Shown here: piece by piece, positions 58,172-64,000 of the stretch | How the letters are laid out: every line of letters starts with the position of its first letter | Position numbering within the stretch: position 1 is the first letter of the stretch | NCBI RefSeq assembly: GCF_002009175.1 | Contig: NZ_CP018047.1 | Span: 4,774,001-4,838,000 of the forward strand | Direction: 5' to 3' | Source: Streptomyces niveus | GTDB taxonomy: Bacteria > Actinomycetota > Actinomycetes > Streptomycetales > Streptomycetaceae | DNA: 64,000 bases | Position numbers and translations under genes: made by a program | Notes under the pieces: generated by a model | Database searches by the model: none | The model's input: only the letters and a program-made list of their open reading frames with translations | What the model was told of the DNA's origin: nothing

Positions 58172-59854
58172 TCAGAACGAGTACGGGATGTAGCAGGCCG
58201 CGGCGAGGACGATCGCGCCCCAGCCGAGCAGGGCGGGCTTGCGGTACCACACGTCGTCGCCCTCGGCCGGTGGCTCCGACATGCCGGGTGACGTCGTTCC
58301 GTAGACCAGGCCCGCGAGTTCGGCCTCCGGCTTCGGTGCCGTGAACAGCGTGACGGCGACCATCACCACCGCGCCGGCGACGAAGCCGACGATCGCGGAG
58401 ACGAAGTTGGCGCCCTGGTCGCTGGGTATGTCGATGACGCCCTGCTTGTAGATCCAGAAGTAGTTGACCATCGCGGCCGTCGTACCGGCGACCAGACCCC
58501 AGGCACCGGACTTCATCGAGGCCCGCTTCCAGAACATGCCGATGATGAAGACCACGAACATCGGCACGTTGAAGAAGGAGAACAGGGTCTGGAGGTAGCT
58601 CATGATGTTGGAGAAGCTGGCGGCGATGAAGGCCGTGCCGACGGAGGCCAGCACACCGATCGCGGTGATCAGCCGTCCGAAGCGCAGGTAGTACGTGTCC
58701 TCCCGGTCCTTGACCACGTACTTCTGCCAGATGTCGGTGGTGAAGACGGTGTTGAACGACGACACGTTCGCCGCCATGCCGGCCATGAAGGCGGCCATCA
58801 GACCCGTGACGGCGATCCCGAGCACACCGTTGGGCAGCAACTCCTGCATCAGCAGCGGTATCGCGTCGTTGTACGTGAGGTCCGAGCCCGCCGTGCCTAT
58901 CTTCGGCACGATCACGGCGGCCACCAGGCCGGGGATCATCACCGCGAAGACGATGAAGATCTTCGGGAACGCCGCGATCAGCGGGGTGCGCTTGGCGGCG
59001 GAGAGGTTCTTCGCGGAGAGCGCGCGCTGCACCTCGGCGAAGTTGGTCGTCCAGTAGCCGAAGGAGAGCACGAAGCCGAGCCCGAGGATGATCGTCAGCC
59101 AGTTGGCGCCGAGCGGGTTGGCGTCGCCGATGCCCGTACCGCCCCAGGCGCTCAGGAAGTTGTCGCCCTTGCTCGCGCTCAGTGAGCCGGTCAGGCCGTC
59201 CCAGCCGCCGACCCGCTTGAGGCCGAGGACCGTGAGGGGGATGAGAGCCGCGAGGATGACGAAGAACTGGAGCACTTCGTTGTAGATCGCCGACGAGAGG
59301 CCGCCGACGGTTATGTAGGCGAGGACGAAGAACCCGGCGACGACGATCGAGACCCACTGTGGCCAGCCCAGCAGCGCCTCGACCACGATCGACAGCGCGT
59401 AGAGGTTGACGCCCGCGATGAGGATGGCGGCGAAGGCGAAGAGGACCGAGCTGAGCAGATGCGCCGACTTGTCGAAGCGCTGGAGCAGGAACTCGGGGAC
59501 GGACCGCACCTTGGAGCCGTAGTAGAACGGCATCATCACCAGGCCGAGGAAGACCATGGCGGGGATCGCGCCGATCCAGTACCAGTGGACGACGGCCACG
59601 CCGTACTGGGCGCCGGTCGCGGCCATGCCGAGGATCTCGGTCGCGCCGAGGTTGGCGGCGACGAACGCGAGGCCGGTGACCCAGGCAGGCAGTGATCTGC
59701 CGGAGAGGAAGAAGTCGAGGCTGGTCTTGACGCTCGCCCGGGCGGCGAAGCCGATGCCGAGGACCACGATGAAGTAGATCGCCAGGATCGTGTAGTCGAG
59801 GCCGTTCGTGGGGAGCCGAAGTCCTTCGGCCAGGTAGTACGTGGGGGACTGCAT
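58172..59854 (-). CDS. Sodium:solute symporter (SSS family), probably for galactose or a related sugar
   Basis: The 560-residue protein has about 14 transmembrane helices and the SSS (SGLT/PutP) pattern: DFFLSGRSLPAWVTGLAFVA, GATEILGMAATGAQYGVAVV and TGLMAAFMAGMAANVSSFNT. It imports a solute with sodium. Its position back to back with galT-galE-galK, with an operator-like palindrome between them, points to galactose. That is inference from context and from similarity to vSGLT-type proteins. The ATG at 59854 starts the first helix region at the normal place. Confidence 0.88.
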   Translation of the reverse strand: MQSPTYYLAEGLRLPTNGLDYTILAIYFIVVLGIGFAARASVKTSLDFFLSGRSLPAWVTGLAFVAANLGATEILGMAATGAQYGVAVVHWYWIGAIPAMVFLGLVMMPFYYGSKVRSVPEFLLQRFDKSAHLLSSVLFAFAAILIAGVNLYALSIVVEALLGWPQWVSIVVAGFFVLAYITVGGLSSAIYNEVLQFFVILAALIPLTVLGLKRVGGWDGLTGSLSASKGDNFLSAWGGTGIGDANPLGANWLTIILGLGFVLSFGYWTTNFAEVQRALSAKNLSAAKRTPLIAAFPKIFIVFAVMIPGLVAAVIVPKIGTAGSDLTYNDAIPLLMQELLPNGVLGIAVTGLMAAFMAGMAANVSSFNTVFTTDIWQKYVVKDREDTYYLRFGRLITAIGVLASVGTAFIAASFSNIMSYLQTLFSFFNVPMFVVFIIGMFWKRASMKSGAWGLVAGTTAAMVNYFWIYKQGVIDIPSDQGANFVSAIVGFVAGAVVMVAVTLFTAPKPEAELAGLVYGTTSPGMSEPPAEGDDVWYRKPALLGWGAIVLAAACYIPYSF

Positions 59855-59940
59855 GGGGGTACCCGCTTCGTCGCGTGAACGTTTCGTCGGTGGAGCCTGC
59901 AATGACTCCGTCGGAACTTACGCCTCCCATTAACGAAACT

Positions 59941-60042
59941 GAACACTTTCAATGGTGTTCTTTGTTCGATCGTGATCGACTGTCGCAACCGTTGACGTGC
60001 GTGTTGGCTCGTGGTTAGTTATGTTTAGTTCTGTTTGAGTGC
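59941..60042. promoter_or_regulatory. Divergent gal control region
   Basis: GAACAC-tttcaatg-GTGTTC (59941-59960) is a 6+6 inverted repeat. Three 10-base direct repeats (ggttagttat, gtttagttct, gtttgagtgc; 60013-60042) end 20 bases before the galT ribosome site GGAGGAAG. The region (59855-60072) is AT-rich for this genome and probably holds the galactose-responsive promoter known to drive galT-E-K in Streptomyces. Confidence 0.5.
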
Positions 60043-60072
60043 GGGCTCGGGTGCGGCCGGAGGAAGAAAACG

Positions 60073-61119
60073 ATGAAGAAGACGGTGACGTCGCTCGCCG
60101 ACGGCCGGGAGCTGATCTACTACGACTCCCGTGACGGTGCCGTACGCGACGCCGTGGACCGGCGGCCGCTCGAACCGATCTCCACCACCTCCGGGATCCG
60201 CCGCGACCCGCTGCTCGGCGACTCGGTCGCCGTCGCCTCGCACCGCCAGGGCCGCACCTACCACCCGCCGGCCGGCGAGTGCCCGCTCTGCCCCACCGAC
60301 ACCGCCGCGGGCCGGCTCAGCGAGATCCCCGACAGCGACTACGACGTGGTCGTCTTCGAGAACCGCTTCCCCTCCCTCGCCGGGGACTCCGGGCGCTGCG
60401 AGGTCGTCTGCTTCACCTCCGACCACGGTGCCTCCTTCGCCGATCTCACCGAGGAACAGGCCGGTCTCGTCCTCGACGTATGGACCGACCGCACCGCGGA
60501 GCTGGCCGAACTCCCGCAGGTGGAGCAGGTGTTCTGCTTCGAGAACCGCGGTCCCGAGATCGGGGTGACCCTCGGCCATCCGCACGGGCAGATCTACGCG
60601 TACCCCTTCGTCACCCCCCGAACCGAACGGATGTCCCGATCGGTCGCCGAGCACCGCGCCGCCACCGGGGGCAACCTCTTCGACGACGTCCTGGAGCGCG
60701 AGCGGGCCGCCGGACGGGTGATCCTCACGGGCGAGCACTGGGTGGCGTTCGTGCCCTACGCGGCGCACTGGCCGTACGAGGTGCACCTCTACCCGCTGCG
60801 CCGGGTGCCGGACCTGCGGGGCCTCGACGAGGCGGCGCGCGCCGAGTTCCCCGCCGTCTATCTGGAGCTGCTGCGGCGCTTCGACCGGATCTTCGGCGCG
60901 GGCGAACCGCCGACGCCGTACATCTCCGCCTGGCACCAGGCGCCGTTGCGCCAACCGGGGCGCCACGACTTCGCACTCCACCTGGAACTTTTCACCATTC
61001 GCCGGACGTCGGGCAAGCTGAAGTTCCTCGCGGGATCCGAGTCCGGAATGAACGTCTTCATCAACGACGTACCGCCGGAGACCGCGGCCGAGAGACTGCG
61101 AGAGGTAGCGAGCGCGTGA
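60073..61119 (+). CDS. galT: Galactose-1-phosphate uridylyltransferase
   Basis: The 348-residue HIT-superfamily enzyme exchanges UMP between UDP-glucose and galactose 1-phosphate in the Leloir pathway. The active-site motif is [12 protein letters not shown], with the nucleophilic histidine at 171. A zinc-binding pair is seen in ECPLCPTD (Cys70, Cys73), and [10 protein letters not shown] holds further conserved residues. GGAGGAAG lies before ATG 60073. The stop overlaps galE by four bases (GTGA). Confidence 0.97.
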   Translation: MKKTVTSLADGRELIYYDSRDGAVRDAVDRRPLEPISTTSGIRRDPLLGDSVAVASHRQGRTYHPPAGECPLCPTDTAAGRLSEIPDSDYDVVVFENRFPSLAGDSGRCEVVCFTSDHGASFADLTEEQAGLVLDVWTDRTAELAELPQVEQVFCFENRGPEIGVTLGHPHGQIYAYPFVTPRTERMSRSVAEHRAATGGNLFDDVLERERAAGRVILTGEHWVAFVPYAAHWPYEVHLYPLRRVPDLRGLDEAARAEFPAVYLELLRRFDRIFGAGEPPTPYISAWHQAPLRQPGRHDFALHLELFTIRRTSGKLKFLAGSESGMNVFINDVPPETAAERLREVASA

Positions 61120-62084
61120 GTGGCAAGTATCTGGTGACGGGCGGCGCGGGGTATGTCGGCAGCGTGGTGGCCGCGCATCTGCTGGAGGCCGGGCACGAGG
61201 TGACCGTGCTCGACGACCTCTCCACCGGCTTCCGGGAAGCGGTCCCGGCGGGCGCCGAATTCATCGAGGGCCGGGTCCACGACGCGGTCAAGTGGCTCGA
61301 CCCCTCCTACGGCGCGGTCCTGCACTTCGCCGCGTCCTCGCAGGTCGGCGAGTCCGTCGCGAGACCTGAGAAGTACTGGGACAACAACGTCGGCGGCTCG
61401 ATGGCGCTGCTGGAGGCCATGCGCGCGGCGGGCGTACGCAAACTCGTCTTCTCCTCCACGGCCGCGACGTACGGCGAGCCCGTCTCCACCCCGATCACCG
61501 AGACCGACCCGACCGCGCCGACCAGCCCCTACGGCGCCACCAAGCTCGCCGTCGACCACATGATCGGCGGCGAGTGCGTGGCGCACGGACTCGCCGCCGT
61601 CTCGCTGCGCTACTTCAACGTGGCGGGCGCGTACGGGAGTTACGGCGAGCGGCACGACCCCGAGTCGCATCTGATCCCGCTCGTCCTGCAAGTCGCCCTC
61701 GGCACACGGGAGTCGATCTCCGTGTACGGCGACGACTACCCCACCCCGGACGGCACGTGCGTACGCGACTACATCCATGTCGCCGACCTCGCCGACGCCC
61801 ATCTGCTCGCCCTGACGGCCGCCGCCGAGGGGGAGCACCTGATCTGCAACCTCGGCAACGGCAGCGGGTTCTCCGTCCGCGAGGTCATCGAGACCGTACG
61901 TACCGTCACCGGGCACCCGGTGCCGGAGGTCGCGGCCCCGCGCCGCGCCGGCGACCCCGCGGTCCTGGTCGCCTCCGCCGCCACGGCGCGCGAGCGCCTG
62001 GGCTGGAGCCCGGGCCGCGCCGACCTGGCCGGGATCGTCGCGGACGCGTGGGCGTTCGCACGCCGAGAGGAGACACACAGGTGA
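61116..62084 (+). CDS. galE: UDP-glucose 4-epimerase
   Basis: The 322-residue extended SDR enzyme interconverts UDP-galactose and UDP-glucose with bound NAD. The NAD motif is TGGAGYVGS (8-16), and the catalytic residues are Ser113 (FSSTAATYG) and Tyr138-xxx-Lys142 (SPYGATK). The substrate loop includes [12 protein letters not shown]. The GTG start overlaps galT and the stop overlaps galK, both by four bases, so the three enzymes are co-translated. Confidence 0.97.
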   Translation: MSGKYLVTGGAGYVGSVVAAHLLEAGHEVTVLDDLSTGFREAVPAGAEFIEGRVHDAVKWLDPSYGAVLHFAASSQVGESVARPEKYWDNNVGGSMALLEAMRAAGVRKLVFSSTAATYGEPVSTPITETDPTAPTSPYGATKLAVDHMIGGECVAHGLAAVSLRYFNVAGAYGSYGERHDPESHLIPLVLQVALGTRESISVYGDDYPTPDGTCVRDYIHVADLADAHLLALTAAAEGEHLICNLGNGSGFSVREVIETVRTVTGHPVPEVAAPRRAGDPAVLVASAATARERLGWSPGRADLAGIVADAWAFARREETHR

Positions 62085-63238
62085 GTGGTCCGAGCGTGGC
62101 CGACGGGTTCGAGGAGCTGTACGGCGCGGCGCCCGAGGGTGTGTGGGCCGCGCCGGGCCGGGTGAACCTCATCGGCGAGTACACCGACTTCAACGACGGC
62201 TTCGTGATGCCGCTCGCCCTGCCGCACACCGCCGTCGCGGCGGTGTCGCGGCGCACGGACGGCGTCCTGCGCGTGCACTCCGCCGACACCCCCGGCGGGG
62301 TGGTGCGGCTCGCCGTCGACGAACTGGCGCCGCTCTCGCACACCGGCTGGGCCGCGTATCCGGCGGGCGTCGTATGGGCGCTGCGCGAGGCGGGCCACGA
62401 GATACCGGGTGCCGACATCCACCTCGCGTCGACCGTGCCGACGGGCGCGGGACTCTCCTCGTCGGCGGCGCTGGAGGTCGTGACCGCGCTCGCGCTGAAC
62501 GACCTTCACGAACTCGGCCTGTCGGCACCGGAATTGGCGGTCCTCGCCCAGCGCGCCGAGAACGCGTTCGTCGGCGTCCCCTGCGGTGTCATGGACCAGA
62601 TGGCCTCCGCCTGCTGCACCGACGGGCACGCGCTGTACCTCGACACCCGCGACCTCTCGCAGCGCCAGGTCCCCTTCGACCTCGCCGCCGTCGGGCTTGA
62701 GCTGCTGGTCGTCGACACACGGGTGAAGCACTCCCTGGGAGACGGCGCGTACGCGGAGCGACGCGCCGCTTGCGAGACCGGCGCGCGGGCGCTCGGCGCG
62801 CGCACGCTGCGTGAAGTGGAGTACGCGCATCTCCCCGCGGCGCTGGAGCGGCTGGCGGGCGAGGCGGAGAACGTACGCCGCTGTGTCCGCCATGTCGTGA
62901 GCGACAACCACCGCGTGGAGCGGGTCATCGGCCTCCTCGACGCGGGCGACGTCCGCGCGGTCGGCCCGGTCCTGGTCGAGGGCCATGTCTCGCTCCGCGA
63001 CGACCTGCGCGTCTCGTGCGCGGAGCTGGACCTCGTGGTGTCGTCGGCGGTGGCGGCGGGCGCGCTCGGCGCGCGGATGACGGGCGGCGGCTTCGGCGGC
63101 TCGGCGATCGTCCTGGTCGAGACGGCGGACGCGGACACGGTGACGAAGGCGGTCCTGGAGGCGTTCGCGACAGCGGGCCACACGGCGCCCCGCGTCTTCC
63201 CGGCGGTCCCGTCACGGGGGGCGCACCGGGTGAGCTGA
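62081..63238 (+). CDS. galK: Galactokinase
   Basis: The 385-residue GHMP kinase phosphorylates galactose at C1. It has the galactokinase signature [19 protein letters not shown] (26-44), the ATP loop [17 protein letters not shown] (117-133), VDTRVKHSL and the C-terminal [16 protein letters not shown]. The GTG start overlaps galE (GTGA). It is the last gene of the operon, convergent with the GNAT gene 16 bases downstream. Confidence 0.97.
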   Translation: MSGPSVADGFEELYGAAPEGVWAAPGRVNLIGEYTDFNDGFVMPLALPHTAVAAVSRRTDGVLRVHSADTPGGVVRLAVDELAPLSHTGWAAYPAGVVWALREAGHEIPGADIHLASTVPTGAGLSSSAALEVVTALALNDLHELGLSAPELAVLAQRAENAFVGVPCGVMDQMASACCTDGHALYLDTRDLSQRQVPFDLAAVGLELLVVDTRVKHSLGDGAYAERRAACETGARALGARTLREVEYAHLPAALERLAGEAENVRRCVRHVVSDNHRVERVIGLLDAGDVRAVGPVLVEGHVSLRDDLRVSCAELDLVVSSAVAAGALGARMTGGGFGGSAIVLVETADADTVTKAVLEAFATAGHTAPRVFPAVPSRGAHRVS

Positions 63239-63254
63239 GAGAAGCCTCCCCGGC

Positions 63255-63698
63255 TCAGGTCAGGCGCTTGATGAAGAAGAACTCCGTGACGCCGGGCGGG
63301 TAGTCGGGGATGTGCCCCGCCAGGTCGTAGCCCTGCTGCCGGTAGAACGCGGGCGCCTGGAAGTCCCAGGTCTCCAGGCGCGCGTGCGTACAGCCACGGG
63401 CGCGGGCCAGGTCCTCGGCCTCCGCCAACAGGCGCGTACCGAGGCCCGTGCCGCGGTGCGTCTCGTCGATCCACAGCAGATCGACATGGAGCCAGCGCGC
63501 CCACACATGGGCCGCGAGACCGCCGGCCAGCGCGCCCGTCGACTCATCCATCAGCCACACGTGGAGCGGGAACTCCTCGTCGTCGGCCGACCCCCGCAGT
63601 TCGCGCAGGACCGGGGAACGGGCGGTGTTGGTCTCCCGCATCCGCTCTTGCAGCAACGCCCGTCGTTCCTTGTCGACTTCAGTCTCCACACGAAACAT
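63255..63698 (-). CDS. GNAT-family acetyltransferase
   Basis: The 147-residue protein is a compact GNAT acetyltransferase. It has LLWIDETHRGTGLGTRLLAE as acetyl-CoA motif A and GCTHARLETWDFQAPAFYRQ with QGYDLAGHIPDYPPG as the C-terminal part. The substrate is unknown; this shape is common among small-molecule acetylases. The ATG at 63698 is taken because TACTCT stands eight bases before it, as in leaderless genes. Confidence 0.88.
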   Translation of the reverse strand: MFRVETEVDKERRALLQERMRETNTARSPVLRELRGSADDEEFPLHVWLMDESTGALAGGLAAHVWARWLHVDLLWIDETHRGTGLGTRLLAEAEDLARARGCTHARLETWDFQAPAFYRQQGYDLAGHIPDYPPGVTEFFFIKRLT

Positions 63699-63778
63699 GC
63701 GCCCCAGAGTAACCAGACGTCGCCGATCAGTTCTGCAAATAGTCTTCCGCTCCCGGCGACCGCCCGTACGCTGATGCA

Positions 63779-63802
63779 CAGCACCGGTGGGGGCCGGTGC
63801 TG
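63779..63802. promoter_or_regulatory. Hairpin in the leader before the final regulator gene
   Basis: cagcaccgg (63779-63787) and ccggtgctg (63794-63802) form a 9-bp stem. Further downstream gggtacgacgcccgg and gggcgccgtaccc (about 63822-63836 and 63908-63920) can pair at long range, so the 250-base leader is structured. I see no gene in 63699-63954. Confidence 0.45.
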
Positions 63803-63954
63803 ATCAGGGAAGCGAGACAGTCGGGTACGACGCCCGGGGTGGGTGGGCAGCCGCACGGCGGCGGCCGTGGCGGCATCAGTGTCCACGTGACGCGAACTCA
63901 CCCCACCGGGCGCCGTACCCGCGTCGTCCGCGCCCCGACATCTGGGGGTGTCAA

Positions 63955-64000
63955 TTGGTCCGTATCAGGGTTCTCGTGGTGGACGACCACCGCATATTCG
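63955..64000 (+). CDS. Response regulator, N-terminal fragment
   Basis: The last 46 bases encode VRIRVLVVDDHRIF after a TTG start, preceded by GGGGGTG. The Asp-Asp-His start is typical of LuxR/NarL-type receivers and like that of the regulator at 57082. The rest of the gene lies beyond the window, so its output domain and phosphorylation site cannot be read. Confidence 0.7.
   Translation, partial: MVRIRVLVVDDHRIF

Noticed and set aside
1..64000. tRNA, rRNA, insertion sequence or integrase genes, looked for especially around the island
   Set aside because: No tRNA-like TpsiC arm with matching stems, no rRNA sequence and no transposase or recombinase motif was found by reading.

Overview
The window is high-GC actinobacterial chromosome, almost certainly Streptomyces. 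Signs of this are GTG and TTG starts, 4-base ATGA/GTGA gene overlaps, third-position GC bias, DUF397/XRE gene sets, a Pmt protein mannosyltransferase, an Rpf, and genes apparently transcribed without a leader (a -10 hexamer 5-8 bases before the start codon). I see no rRNA, tRNA, CRISPR array, transposase or integrase.

Layout. 1-5.5 kb: metabolic singletons (start of a pcaB-like lyase, ferredoxin-type reductase, aldo/keto reductase, YqeB-like membrane protein, SDR, ankyrin protein). 5.5-13.1 kb: accessory island. It holds a lactococcin-972-type bacteriocin operon (precursor, large membrane protein, ABC ATPase, and an overlapping 39-codon membrane peptide), then an APH-fold kinase, an HTH/TPR regulator and two small coupled genes. 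Both ends carry the junction between an ankyrin gene and an EamA transporter gene; a third EamA fragment and a repeated ~98 bp block lie inside. This suggests stepwise replacement at a hotspot. 13.1-20 kb: EamA transporter, YbaK-like deacylase, WYL regulator with a perfect 30-bp minisatellite, DinB and VOC proteins, epoxide hydrolase, penicillin-binding protein.

20.0-28.8 kb: one colinear catabolic-looking operon (hotdog protein, MHS transporter, second hotdog protein, ThDP enzyme, CaiB/BaiF CoA-transferase, HutC-type GntR regulator, FGGY kinase). It is preceded by a promoter and a GTCTAGAC operator. I cannot assign its substrate. 28.9-37.5 kb: conserved core genes (pmt, rsmI, zinc-ribbon protein, TatD nuclease, Rpf, rsmA, ispE, SUKH-like protein). 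37.5-47.1 kb: acetyltransferase, serine hydrolase/LysR pair, Tat-exported MBL protein, alpha/beta hydrolase, DUF4246 protein, DinB protein and a DUF397/XRE/anti-sigma-like ATPase regulatory set. 47.2-56.9 kb: secreted sugar dehydrogenase, membrane and lipoprotein genes linked by a duplicated promoter-like repeat, an ABC-F ATPase, and two tandem beta-propeller membrane proteins. 57-64 kb: an atypical LuxR-type regulator, a sodium:solute symporter with a small membrane partner divergent from galT-galE-galK, a GNAT acetyltransferase, and the first codons of a second response regulator.

Long perfect inverted repeats of one sequence family (core atcgccggacgggc) sit after several operons and probably act as terminators. 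All identities and alignments are by eye.
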